Position numbers and translations under genes: made by a program. From Paraspadella gotoi (taxonomy: Eukaryota; Chaetognatha): a DNA stretch of 64,000 bases. The stretch lies in the NCBI GenBank assembly GCA_051294375.1, contig CM119265.1:15352963-15416962 (forward strand). The letters are read 5' to 3'. Below, piece by piece: positions 1-13,300 of this stretch. Every line of letters starts with the position of its first letter. Within the stretch, counting starts at the first letter, position 1. The notes under the pieces are model-generated. The model worked only from the letters and a program-made list of their open reading frames with translations. It ran no database searches and had not been told where the DNA came from.

Positions 1-292
1 TTTTCCCACAATTTTAACCAAAGATTTTTACTTACCTCTTCCACTTTCCTTTCTTCCCTCTCACCATCGCCACCCATCGGATCTCACTTCTTTTGTTCGG
101 CCTCCGACTTTTGTTGCATCTTAACGACGCGTGGCGGCGCAGGCGGCGGCGGCGCTAGAGCCGGCTTCTCGTCTTCCAGGATAGAATGGTGGGAACGTCT
201 TCGTCGTCGGCGTGGACGACGACCACGGAAGCCAAGCGAGTTTGAATGTTTCATTAACTTCACCTTAATTGGGTGCGAGTGCGAGTTCTGAC

Positions 293-501
293 NNNNNNNN
301 NNNNNNNNNNNNNNNNNNNNNNNNNNNNNNNNNNNNNNNNNNNNNNNNNNNNNNNNNNNNNNNNNNNNNNNNNNNNNNNNNNNNNNNNNNNNNNNNNNNN
401 NNNNNNNNNNNNNNNNNNNNNNNNNNNNNNNNNNNNNNNNNNNNNNNNNNNNNNNNNNNNNNNNNNNNNNNNNNNNNNNNNNNNNNNNNNNNNNNNNNNN
501 N
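293..501. other. Assembly gap (209 N)
   Basis: The gap ends directly in a (GA)n array at 502-527, which probably caused it. Confidence 0.95.
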
Positions 502-1035
502 GAGAGAGAGAGAGAGAGAGAGAGAGAATCGTTTCGTGACGACGATTAAGGCACCGCTAAACGGAACAGCTTCACATCATTCACTCGACGAAAAAAAAAA
601 ATCCTTTCAATTTTGTTATACATGCGCTTCCTTTTCAAATTGGACAAAAAGAAGTAAGATTTAATACGAATCGTCGTCGTCGACTCAAATCTCCGATCCG
701 ACTTGGCATCCATAGATTCCCTTCATCCTCGAGAGATGTCGCGACTGAAATTCCCGGGGAAACTTGGAAAGGGTCCTCCCAACGCCGAACAAAAGATCCC
801 GAAGAAACCCAAACGGTTTTAAAAATTACCAAAATAAAGAAGAGAAATGGACTCCTAAGAAATGAGAGGACGAGGGGCAGGGTGGGTGCTGCTCTGCTGC
901 GGGTAAGTCAACAGAAAACTGGAAAGGCTGACGCAGACAGAGAGAGAGAGGCGGCGAGCATCAAGGAGCATCACGAGAAAGATTTTTACTCATTTCTTTT
1001 TATGTGAGGAAATTCTCGGCAGTTAAAAAAAAAGA

Positions 1036-1226
1036 NNNNNNNNNNNNNNNNNNNNNNNNNNNNNNNNNNNNNNNNNNNNNNNNNNNNNNNNNNNNNNNNN
1101 NNNNNNNNNNNNNNNNNNNNNNNNNNNNNNNNNNNNNNNNNNNNNNNNNNNNNNNNNNNNNNNNNNNNNNNNNNNNNNNNNNNNNNNNNNNNNNNNNNNN
1201 NNNNNNNNNNNNNNNNNNNNNNNNNN
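1036..1226. other. Assembly gap (191 N)
   Basis: The gap is flanked by an A-rich stretch on the left and by the polypurine tract 1,227-1,560 on the right. Confidence 0.95.
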
Positions 1227-1316
1227 AATATCGGGAAGAAAAGAGAAAGAGAAAAGAGACAGATAATATTAGATATGAGAAAGAAGGAAAGAATGAAAAG
1301 AAAGAAATAAAGAAAG

Positions 1317-1359
<43 letters not shown>

Positions 1360-1443
1360 AAAGAAAAAACATAAGGAAAAAGAAAGAAAGAAGGAAGAAA
1401 GACAAGAAGAACGAAAGAAGAATAAAAATAAGACAAGAAAAGA

Positions 1444-1476
<33 letters not shown>

Positions 1477-1560
1477 GAAACAAACAAGTTAATAAACAAA
1501 CATTGAGAGAAACACAATGGCAAAAAAAAAAAGTAAGAAAAAATCAAAGAAAAAGAAAAT
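1227..1560. repeat. Long polypurine tract with poly(A)40
   Basis: Nearly every base on the plus strand is A or G, including about 40 consecutive A at 1,319-1,358 and (GAAA)n at 1,445-1,476. Such one-sided purine tracts can form triplex structures in principle. Here it is treated as low-complexity sequence. Confidence 0.85.
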
Positions 1561-2261
1561 TAAAACAACAAACAGACAGACGTAGAGACCAACGTACTGA
1601 CGAACAGACAGAAAGAAACGTAGTCGATGATGAGGAGGATGACAACTCGTAAAAAGGGGGAATCTCGTCTCTAATGGAGGAAAAAAAGTAAAAGAAGGAA
1701 AAAAAAAAGAAAATCAGGAAAAAGTAATGGGAGTTTTATGCCCAACTTTATGAATGTACCTTTTTTTATTTTGAGGAAGGGACGACGAACTAAAATTTTA
1801 AAGTGGTGGCAAGGAAACACGAAAGCTTTTAAATGGAAGAGCGAGACAGAATCTATTGCAAAACGTGCAGAGTAAATAAAGTCCACATGTTTCAATTGCG
1901 TAATGAACGTAAACGTGAACACTGAACAATGTTCAGTGAACATACCTAAGGTGAACATAACTAAGGTTTTACTGTTTCCTGCTCTGATTCACGATTGTTT
2001 TGTATTTACAGTGCCGGTACGGATATATCGTTCTGCAATAATTATGTAAGTCTGTTAATAAAAATTTTAGTAATTATAGTATATTTTAGCTCTTTGAGTT
2101 TACTAAATAAAAAAAAATCAATTTCCTGACGAACGAACCGTCGTTTGCCTGATTCCACTGGCGCCGAGGAATTACGAAACTCGCACTCGATTTTCGATAT
2201 TCAATTTTTGCAAGAAATCACTCATAGTTTTTAATGTCTGGCTATTCATTTTTATTGCCTT

Positions 2262-2874
2262 TATGGTGGACTAAAATCCACCAACCGTTCATCAGCGGCA
2301 TTGGTGCCGGAGGCAAGTCATTGCCTCCCAACCCAAAGGTCGGAGTTCGCCGGTGGTCGTCTGGCTTACGAGGACGGGCGCTTAACCCGCTTTAACATGG
2401 TGTACAGCTGATCCGAAGTCCAGGATGCTTATATTGAACAGTTCTGTCATTAACAATTACAATATTACTGTCTCTTCATTGTGAGCCCGACTTCCGAACA
2501 CACAGCACAACAACACTTTCAGGCGACATGCCTCACTGGCATGCACTTTCCGCCACAACACATCAGGCGACATGCCTCAACTTGGTGACGAACTTTCACC
2601 AACAACAACATTCACTGAAGAGACGCAACAGACTTCTCCTACGGGAGGGGGGATGTATGGTGAACTAAAACACCACCGTTCATCAGTGGCCATTGGTGCC
2701 GGAGCAAGTCATTCGCCTCCAACCCAAAGTCCGGGTTCTCGCCCGGTGGTCGTCTGGCAGTTAAAGGACGGGCGCTTAACCCGCTCTGTAACAGTGTTAC
2801 AGCTCATCCGAAGCTCAGGACGCTTATTTGAACGGTTCTGTCATTAACACTTATCAATAATTACTGTCTCTTCA
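2262..2874 (+). mobile_element. Complete TRIM element (miniature LTR retrotransposon), copy 1
   Basis: Two direct repeats of about 218 bp (2,262-2,478 and 2,656-2,874) flank a 177-bp internal region with no coding capacity. The LTRs begin TATGGTG and end TCTCTTCA. The internal region starts with a primer-binding-like TTGTGAGCCCGACTTCCGAA and ends with a purine tract, GGGAGGGGGGATG, directly before the 3' LTR, as expected for second-strand priming. CCTT precedes (2,258-2,261) and follows (2,875-2,878) the element as a 4-bp target duplication. Within the internal region the phrase CAGGCGACATGCCTCA occurs twice. The element is non-autonomous and needs a partner retrotransposon that is not present here. 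Confidence 0.85.
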
Positions 2875-3685
2875 CCTTTATTTAAAGTTTTATATGCAAG
2901 TTGAATGCTTCTAGAAACAAATTTTTAAATCCTTTTACGACATTGTATAGAGGCTTTCTTTCGTTGCAGATATAAATTTGAAGAGAAAATAAAGTTTTAT
3001 TAACAAACAACGATTTTTTTGGGAGAGGGAACGTACATGTTTCGACTCTTGTTACGCTTTTGAACAAATCGCAGTTTGTTAACAAAACTTTCCTTTTAAG
3101 AAAAAACTTAAATCGAAACGTATTATCCGTTCATACTTACTTTATATATTTTCTTCTTTTTGTTACCCCCTTATTCTAATTCGACTTCCTCTTCTTCTTC
3201 TTCTTCTCAGTCCCTGTTTTTCCGTCTCAAACAAAAGGTAATCGAAGATTCAACCCGCGTCCTCCTGGCGGGAATAAAACTCGAATTTAATCCACACAAA
3301 CTGAGCACACGATCCAATACGATCTCTCTCTCTCTCTCTCTCCCTCTCTTCTTTCGTTCTCTTATTTCGCTCGATCTATCTCTCGCTCTCACCCTTGCGA
3401 GTTAGAATCCCAAAGGCAGTAAAATTCACAATAAAAACACCCGAATTTCGTGATTTTGACTCATCCCAACCCTGGGCCGTGATTAATTCGCGGCCTCGTC
3501 GCCGATTCACATCCAAATTTGGATTTTCACGACTTCTTTCTTCAAAAAAAAAAACGACGAAAGTCTAATTCGGTAAGTTTTAACTTCCTCGTCCATTTAA
3601 TTTAACTTCCCTTCTTTCTGTTAGATATTAATCTTTACTGGAATGAGAGAACGAGAGAGTTCAAAAATGAGAGAGAAAAAAAAAC

Positions 3686-3687
<2 letters not shown>

Positions 3688-3725
<38 letters not shown>
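3688..3725. repeat. (GA)n microsatellite
   Basis: Pure GA run of 38 bp, preceded by imperfect GAGA sequence from 3,650. Confidence 0.95.
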
Positions 3726-3727
<2 letters not shown>

Positions 3728-4968
3728 TCGTTTTCTATGTACACTTTTTCAAACCAATTCGAGACACTTTATAAATCTTCCCTTTCCTGTCCACATTGGC
3801 TGCAGCCTTGCAGCACGAAAGAGTTCCAAGTTCGAAAGGAAGCGTGTGGGAAGGAGCCAGCTCTGCGGTTCCGCCCACTGGCCACCGTAGAAGAAGAAGA
3901 AGAAAAATAACAAGAAGCCGCTTCACTCTATTTCGAATTTTGATCCTTTGGCTTTGAACCTTCCCAAAAAAAAACATATTCTCCCGATCGTAAAGGAATT
4001 TCGATCACGAGGTTTTCCGCGAATTCCGTCAAAACTCGTCTCGAGATTTGAACAGCGTCTTCGGGATCGATCGAGGCTAGACCATGCTGTTTGACGTTGA
4101 ATCGGCTCGCTGCAATGCAATGCCTCCGGATGGAGGGAAGGATAATTGCGTCGAAATTTTATTTTGCGTACATCCAACGCGATGCCGTCATATTCCCCTC
4201 AGAAAAAAATATAATCGAAGCAAAATTAGCAGAGTAATCAGCTAAACTTGATTATCGACGAGCGAATTTGATTCTGTCCATTTTGGCCCAAATTACGTAA
4301 TGCTAATTGTTTCAACTCGGTTTTAGGTGGGAAGGAGAACGAGCCGACCTCTGCCTTCTGCTTGGCTCGATTAATTTTACCTTCGCTTTCTTTTCTGTTT
4401 TTTTTTTTCTTCGTTTTCAAAATCTTTTTGCTTCGTGAGTTAAATTCTGTCGTTCTTTTTTTTCTTTTTGGTCTTCCCTCAATCGGTTGAATTTGTTTCG
4501 ATCAGATTTTTTTTTTTTTTATTTCTCACGGGTTACTTAATCTTTAGTTCGAAGATTACTCACTCATTTTTGACACGGTTTATAAATTGTTTACTAAATG
4601 CTTTTCTTTAAGAGGGGAAATTTGTACTTAGGATTGCGATTTTTTCCCGTCGTCTTCACAATCACGTTGACTGGCAACGCAAAACGAAATCTCAATAAAC
4701 AAGATAAACAATTTAAACAGGCTCTAACGAGTTTGCAGATATTTAGACATTTTTCGAGCAATCAGCATTTCTTTTTTTTCTCACTCCACGACTTATATCA
4801 TGTAAGCTCCATTGCGCTTCAGCCTAAGCTGCAAAAGGGAAAAGACAAAAGGGATAAAGAGAAAAGGGGATATTAAGAGAAAAAGGGATGACCCGTCTTA
4901 TTTTTTCTCTCCCTTTCGACGCTATCTTCACGTTTTATTGCTATCATAACACGAGGAGAAAAAGACAG

Positions 4969-5073
<105 letters not shown>

Positions 5074-8000
5074 CTCAATCTTCTTGTTTATCCTTCTATC
5101 TCGGGCGGCGTATCTTTCTTCACGGGAACGTCTCTGCGGAAATCTTATGGTGGGAGAATCGCGAAATGAAGAGGATATTTTTTTTTCTTTTTTTTATTTT
5201 TCTTTTTTATTTTGTTTACTGTTCTTTGTTTTCCGGTAGCACCCGCGAGGCTGAGCCAAGGGAGAGGATTCTTTGAGCTTAGGCAGAGGTTCTTGTGAGG
5301 CAAAGACCGTAAATTTAAAATATAAGGGAAATGGAATTTTTGGGTCAGTTACGGTCAAGTTCTATTTCCGTAAACTTAAAGCATATGTACTGTATTTTTG
5401 ATGAGCAATTAACGAAATTATGAAACGGGGGGGAAAAAAATACACAAAAAAACTACACATAGACAAATCGTGCATTCAATTGTTCGTCAGTTGTTCGTTA
5501 GTTTTTTATCTTTTATATCTTGTTTGCTTCTTTTATTATATAATATCGACGATAGGTTCAAAAAGAATAAGAAATTCCTTCATACACCAATCCACGACCC
5601 CACAGTGTGGGGCCCACACTGCCCGATTTTCTAAAAAGACCTCCAGGTTAACGCCCTGTTCCTTCCTCTCCCTGCATATCTCGGGAAAGAGAAATAAAAA
5701 TCTCCGAAAATATTCACCCCTGCCATGATTCCTTTTGATCCCCCATTTTCTGACCCTGAGTCGAAAATGAGGCCAATTTGGGCCAATAATCCGACGCCGA
5801 ATCTTTAAGGCGATGATTTCCGGCTCTTTTCCCTCCCTTGATTCCACTTATCTTCTCCCCGGATTAGGCAAGGCTAATTATTGTTGTTCTTTTATTATTT
5901 AAAGTTTCAATTGGAGTATCAAAAGCTTTTTTTTACAACTTAAACAACTTAAATACTTAAAAACTTTTTAAAAAAAATTATAAAATAAAAAAACTATAAT
6001 AATATTCCTAACAGTTCTTTTATTTCATTTATCTTACTTTTTTTTTCAGTTGGCTTTTGTTTGGTGTGGAAAGAGTTTATTCGGCACGTCATTTGATTCA
6101 TCGACGCGGACGAGTTTCCGTATGAAATAGACTTTCACTGTTTGTGTTCGAGAATTTAATTTTAAAGGCTCGAGGTCGAAACGTGGATCGCGGAACGAGG
6201 GATCGTCATGTTTAAAGAATATGTTTGCTCTAAAAATTGTTTTCCCAAAATAAAACGAGAGAAAACAAGTCTGAAAAAATTGGGTGACAGGCGTGTGTAT
6301 TACCAATGTGACTGTTCAAGACAATGCGCGTAATTTAACATTGTATGTATTGTTTAATAATAATAGTGCCGAAAATCATCCTCTTCATTAACTTTGCATG
6401 TCCATGCATGCACCGTGCACGTGCACTCAACGAAATCACTGAGGGAGAGGGAGGTTCAGGGTTGACAAGCGTCGCATGCGACCGTAAAGAAAACGAGAAA
6501 ATTTAAATCAAATGAACCGACGGTTACCGACGTCGTTTTGTTTCCCCTCGAAGAAAAATCCAGGGAAGAAAAAAGTTACTAAAAAAGGAAAGAATGAGAG
6601 AAGGAAAGAAAGAAAGTAAAAAATGAAAGAAAGAAAGAAAAGAGAGAACGAAAGAACGAAAGACTGTTGAAATTAAAAAGAGAGAGAAACCTGAGCAAAT
6701 AAGAAAGTGAATCCCAGACAAAAGGGAAACGAAAACAAAACAGGCGCCGAATCTAAAGGAAAAAATCAGTTAAAAAAAATAGAAAAACTTGAATAAAAAT
6801 GAAAGAGATCTAAAGACCTCCAAAGAAGATAATGGGAAAGAGTCTATTTCTATTGTTAAATGTCTAAAAAAAAAATATGGAAGAGAAATTGGGCGGGCCA
6901 AACTGAACGATTCTCACAAAATGTCCGTCGGGAAGAAGATGGTAGCTTTATCAAGGTGGGGAACAGATGTCGTTTGTAAATATTGTATTGGAAATTGGAC
7001 TATTGGAAAACTGCAATTGTCAATTTATAAATGAATGGATCGCCATAATGGTTGTTTTTCTTTGGTTAGCGAACCAAAGGAAAACCGTCGCCTTGGCAAC
7101 CGCGCGCCAACTCTAACGGATTCTTGCGAAAACCAATGACGGACTCCGTTTCAATTCTCGCAGCTTGCGATCTCCCTTATTGGATCTCGGACGCAGGAAC
7201 TGAGGGGAGGGAAGGGTGAGCTCGTGAAAAATATGTGATATACGGCGCGTGAATTTTATATCCGACTCGGTGATAGCTGGTGTTAATTTTGACTACTCAG
7301 ATATACTACAATATTCAAAAATAATATTTAATAAAAAACTGTTAGTTACCACGAGGTCAATACGGGTTTCTTGTTTCACATTTAGCGAAAGAATAATACG
7401 AAACGAAGAAAGCGCTGGAAAAAAGAGAGAGAGAGAGAGAAAGAAGGAAATACGAAGCGATAAGAAAGAGTGAGAGAGAGAGAGCCGCCATTTTTTGCGG
7501 CGGGGTTTCGCTGGAGGTTAAGTTTCCTGTGAGTTGCAGGCATCGAAGGGCGTCTCTCTCGGTTGCCAGTGGGCGTGTCCGCGTGGCCGTTGCGGGTTGG
7601 TCGAGAAGAACGGAGTCAGGGCGCGCGACTGGGTGGGGAGCCACAATGGGAGTGCCGAGGTCAATTCCAGCTGGATAGCTTTAACTGTTGGACCAGAATG
7701 AAGAGACCGGAAAAAAAAGATTTTTTTTTGGGTGAGTCGCCGGCGTTTTGAGCCGAGGCGCGCCGATTGGCGGCGTCGAGCGAATTTTGGCGCCGGAGAA
7801 TCAAAGGTCGAGAAGAGAGAACTGGGGAGCCTTTTGTACGAATGGTTACAATCCTTCTTAGGAACGACAGAGAGCGAATCAAACAGTTTCGGAGATTGCG
7901 TCCAACTGTGAGAGAAAGTGATTGATGGTTGAATGCGATCTGGATTTGAACCTGTTAATCCATTAATTTAAATCCATTTATTATATTCGCGGATTTCATT

Positions 8001-9868
8001 AACTTATTAGTTGTAAGTTCTATTAGTATTAAGTTTTTCGTAATTTTCATTGTTTTTAAACAGCTTTCTCAGTATCATTCGGCAATCTTCCTTCTCAGCT
8101 GTCTCTTTCCTGTCTGAATCAGCCTTACTTTCACTGCCTTTTGTTGCTTTTCAATCTTCGCCATTTTCGATCTGTTTTCATCATTCTCACTCTTCCCACC
8201 TTCGCTTTTCACGATTCCATCCTTTCTCGCGGATCCATTGCTTCGCCCGATCGGCCCCGGATGCAATGGGAACCGAATCCAATTCCATCTTAACTTTTTA
8301 TATTTTTTCCCCTTTTTTTATAAACTTTTTACGAGGTTGTTTCCCTGCCTCACACAGAGTCGGGAGTCTGAAAATCGTAACCAAGTTTCTTACTTTTTTT
8401 GGTATAGATTTTTGGTTGAAGTATTATGTAGCAAAGATGGAAAATATGCTTTGGAAATTTCAAGTATGCTGCAAAGCATGTAAAGTATGTTCAAACAGCA
8501 CAGAAAAGCTGGTAAGAACGTAGTTGCTTTCACCCAACCAAGAAATGCATCTTTCGACGGTCTAGAATCCATATCCAAAAAAGAGAAAAAAAACTAGTTT
8601 TTTCCGGCCAATTTGTTTGTTCAAGGTTGACTTCTTTTTAACATCCGTTTTAAGTGTGGAAAAACTCTTTCGAAGTGAATGACGTGGGTTTTGTGGTTTC
8701 GTGGGTTTGAGTCGGTTTTTCGTGGGAGTTTCTGTTTTGCGAGTTCGTTTTCCTTAATCCCTTTTTTTCGTTCTGTTACGTTTCTCTCAATTGGACCGAG
8801 GCACGTTTGATTTTCTCTCCCTTAATTGGTTAGGGTTCCAAAGAATATTTCTTTCGATTTGCGAGTTAGCCTGGCAGGTCCACATTATTATTTCATCTTG
8901 TCATGTTACAATTTGATTTTATTACGTGATGTCGTGAACAGCAACGAAAGACAATTTTAATCAACTCTAAACTTCTTCCAAATTTTTTTACCTGTCCATC
9001 CCGTGAATCGAAACGAATTCGGTTTTTTTTCCTCACTTCCTATTTTCCTATTTATTTTTCCCTCTTCCTATTTTCCTATTTATTTTCCCCTCCTTCTCTC
9101 CTCGTTGCCCAAGATCCGCCTGATAATCTTCTCTATTGTGCGAACGCCATGAATTCAATGAGATTCGGTCCCATTTTAACGAAGTCGAATTGCTTCCTTC
9201 CAACTACAATTTCATACGTAACGGTCGTCGTCATCGTCGTCGTAATCGTCATCGTCGTCGTCGTCGGTGTCTAGTTAGAAAATGTCTTCTTTACGACTTT
9301 CGCTTCTTTTAATCTCGTTTTACTCTCGTCATGTCGTCGTCGTCGCAATCTATAGCGTCTTTTTACTGCCACGCAGACTGTCGATGTCTCTTCAACTGTC
9401 CGTTTTTTTTGGTTTTTTTTTGTTTGACTGATCTCTGATTTTCCGGCAGATTCTCTGGTTCGTGTCTCGAATTCCGGCAACGAATTTCCGCCACCGAGCG
9501 AATTTATCGCCGCTCATCGGCCGGCAACCCGGCCCCGTTATCATTCGGCGGCGTCGGACAGGCACTTTCGCCCGTCACGCCTCGTAGCCACCTGGCGAGG
9601 AAATTCAGTCTCTTCCTCGCCTCGCGCTCTGCCTTATCTCTACCCCATCTTTGCCATTTCCGGCGCGCGTCACGCCTCAGCGCTTAACCATCTCTTTTCT
9701 CTCTCTTCAACGAAGAACCTTACCATTAGGCCCGCCGTGTCTCACCACTAACCGAAAAGCCTCTCATTCCTTCTGCACAACGAACAGCACTCTTTGAACC
9801 CAACAGTACACTACACCTAAACACACTGCAAACTATACACTGCATATAACCCGTACTACAAAATAGTA

Positions 9869-10379
9869 CTATCTAGGAAAAAAGTATATAACATTTTTTT
9901 TAAAAATCGAATATTTCAAATTTAAATGAATTTTTTTTCAGTAGCTTCCTTCCATTTTTTATAGGTCAAATTGTTTAGAAGTTAGAGGCAAAAAATATTT
10001 ATACTTTAAATTAAAAAAATCATCTTTAGGTTTTTACCATTTTTGTATTTAGTTATTTGTTTTTATTTCAATAAGAGTTAGTTATTTTTTTATTTTTTAA
10101 TTTTGGTAATGCTAAAGGCTTTGCACCTCTTTTTGTTTCAAAAAAGTACTATTATAGTTCTCAGAAAAAAGGAAAGATGCGCAAAATTAACATTGGGGCT
10201 GAAAAGAATTGCGTTAAAGATGTGAAAAAATATTTCACTATCATACCTCAATTTGCTGTATGCCAGAAACGGTATACTAATATTAAGAATGTTTTACCTA
10301 TTTTTTGTATACTTTTATTGAATAAATGAATACTTTATACTTTATACTTTTATACTTTTTCCTAGTTAGTACATCCTCG
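9869..10379. mobile_element. TA-flanked MITE inside copy A
   Basis: Terminal inverted repeats CTATCTAGGAAAAAAGTAT on the left and the complement of CTAACTAGGAAAAAGTATA on the right bound an AT-rich 511-bp element. TA lies at both outer edges, as for Tc1/mariner-type insertions. There is no transposase. The same insertion recurs in copies B and C, so it predates or is part of the triplication. Family assignment rests only on termini and target site. Confidence 0.7.
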
Positions 10380-13300
10380 CCTAAGTTATCAATCCTTTTC
10401 ATCAATTTTTCTCTCCATTCCTCACTCTCCTCTCAACGAACCCTTTACCATCGCGAGCGATTGGCATATTTTGTCATCCTCCCATTTCGCGCCATTTTGC
10501 TCGACTCGACGCCACCTGACGTCCACTTTTTCGACGACACGCGCGGTCGTCGTCCGTCATAAACGTCTTGGCGATCGCGCACCGTTTTTGCCATCCGTCC
10601 ACTGGCGAATGTCTTTTCTTCGTTGCCATCTCATCCGTGGCCTTCCGTACCTCATTGCCGTCTCCTCGCGCCATCTGCCTCGCCGACGTCAAACGTCACT
10701 GTATTCCTCGCACCTGCGCAGCGGATGTCGCTTTACTTCCCTTCCTCTTTCTCCTCCCCCTCCTCTTTTTTTCCCCGCTCGAAACCTATTTCTTTGGGTC
10801 TCGCACCTGGCCTTGTCGTCTTCTTCCCCGCGTGTCGGCACCCGTCCTTCGCATCTCCCTCTCGGGAGGCGTCGCATCGGATGCCTCCAAAGACGTGACT
10901 CGGATGCAGATGAGATTTCGTCACGACGACATTGGCGACGAAAGCGATCGCGAATATGACGACGATATGATAACGACGATGACGACGGACGATTATCGAA
11001 GTCTGTGAGGCTGACGAGTGATTGTGATCACGTCTCGCGATGAAAATTTCAAAAAATCAAGCAGAACGAGAAATAGTAGGATTTTTTTTTTTTTAACTCA
11101 AAGTTTCTCGCGTCTTTCTAGATGTAATTCCACTTTGACCGATTTCCGCTCCGATAAGTTTTCTTCCCTCGACGACCAACCACGTTTCTAGTCAATGAAA
11201 TCTCGACGCCAATTTTTACTTGTGTCAATTGACCCTCGGACGATTTCCACTGTCCTTGTCTCTCAACACCCCCCCCTTAACCATCCCTTTTTTTTTTCAA
11301 AAGTCCCGTCATCCCGTCATCCCGTCGTCGAAGTCGTCGGCGAATCGCCGGACGACCGGCCCAGCGACGGAAAAAAATCCGCCTCTGAAATTCAAATGAC
11401 GTCTTTCAATTTATTTTGCAATTATGCGCGTTTGACGACGTCACGAACAAAAATAGAATCCCGGTCGCGAGCTTTTTTTTTTCTTTTTAATTCCACCCTT
11501 TCACACCGTGAGAACGAAAAAGAGAGGACGTGAGTTTCTTCTTTTTTTTTATTCTTTGGTTAAATTTAATTCATGGCTTCTATTTTACTTTGTACGTGTG
11601 GTGGGAAAAGAAAAAAAAAACTTTGAATGCCTCCTTACATTATTTATGATCCCAGTTTTATCATTTTTAAAGCCGCCGATAATCCGTAAATTTATTAAAT
11701 CTCGAATGTCGCGCGAAACTTGTAACCTTGGCAACGAGGCTACATCGTTTATCGGGAAATAAAAGAAAAACATAAGAGAGAAAAGGAGAGAAAATTGTCA
11801 ACGCCCTCCGATGGCTCAAAAATGAGGAAAAAGTGCGAGACTCTCACTGAGTCAAAAACGAAGCGAGCTCTGGCGCGCGTAAACATTCCAATGGCTCCTA
11901 AACTCTCCGCTTTACGGCCTCGAAAATAAGTCTTCAAACGTCGTCCGTGCTGTCGTCGTCCCTTTCGTCGTCGTTTTACCGTCAAAATACTTAAAACTGC
12001 CGCCTTTCAAGTCGGGACGCTAACGCCTCCATTCCTTGTCGCCTCCCGTTTCTGAGCGACACCCTCGTCACCACTCGAGCCCCACCTACCCTTCCAGCTC
12101 TTAAACTCGTCCAACCCTGCTCGCTCAACTTGTCTCGACTCTTTTCCGCCTCCCCAGGTTTTTATATGTTTTTGTTTTGTTTGCCACTAGAAGGAATGTT
12201 TGGTTCTCCATTGTTTTGTGTTCCCCTTTTCTGAGAAATGGCGGATTTCAATCGGTGCGGCGGAAAAAGGAAAAGGGAGAAGGAAGCGGGCGGAGTCGGG
12301 GCGAGCTAGCGGGTGCCGGGCGAGCGGATCCGGGCGGACGGCGGCGAGCGGGTGCCGGGGCGGGCGAAGCCGCCTCCTATTCACTTTCGCCGTCTTCCAT
12401 AAATGGATTCATCTTTAACACGTTTAAGAAGAAAGTTGGTTAGAGAAGGAGAAGAGGAGGAGAGGAGGAAATGGAGGAAAGGATCCGTTTAACCCTCGTC
12501 ACTTGTAGGACGAGATGGAGAGAAGGATGGATGATGATTCAAGAATTAGAATATTAAAGAGAGAGAATTCGGACATTTTATGACATAAATTAAGTGGAGA
12601 CTTTCTGTAGTTGACCATCTTGATCTGAAGTTACTATGCAGAACCGAGAGATTCAGTCTCAAATTATGCGCCTTTCGACTCATGCCTCATCAAGACAGGG
12701 GACAAGCCACAACTCGCAGATGAGAAAGGGTTTTCACCAATCGACGGGGTGTTTAAGAGTTGTGGCGCCAATGAACGTGCGTTTTGAACTCGAAAGAATC
12801 GTTGGAGGTATGTAAAGACGTGACGTGGATTAAAGATGGGTCTAGGACTGCGGGTGGCTCTCGGTTGGAGCGTCTGTCAATAGAGGCGTGTCGTCTACGC
12901 TTCCGCCCTCTCCGGGATTTGTCTCAATATTTTATTCGAATATAAAAAAAATCGTTTCCTTTGGAATTTCATCGGGTGCTTTTATTTGCTTTCGTTAAAT
13001 TCAGAAGTAATTCGATTTTCCCGGTTTCTCTATTATCCGACTTTTCTGCCAGTCCGTGCCGCCCTTCCCTTTTCCCTCTCCTATTCACGAGTTCCGTCTC
13101 ATCTTTCCCTACGAGTCCCACTCGGCCCATTCACTCCCGACCCCCGACCCCTTCACATCTTTCTTTCTCGTTTTTCTCCTTTCTCCCCACTCCCTCTTTT
13201 CTCCTACCCGCAATTTTTCAAAAAACATTCGGCTAAAATGGAAAAAATTCTAAAACTCTCTCGTCCTACCACGTCGACGCTTTGCATTTTTTCGTTTCAT

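Larger units (their letters stand above)
1..2257. other. Non-coding left edge
   Basis: I see no supported gene. The stretch holds two N gaps, a (GA)n run and a long purine tract. Open frames here are produced by N runs or by A/G-rich repeats and have no family resemblance. Confidence 0.6.
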
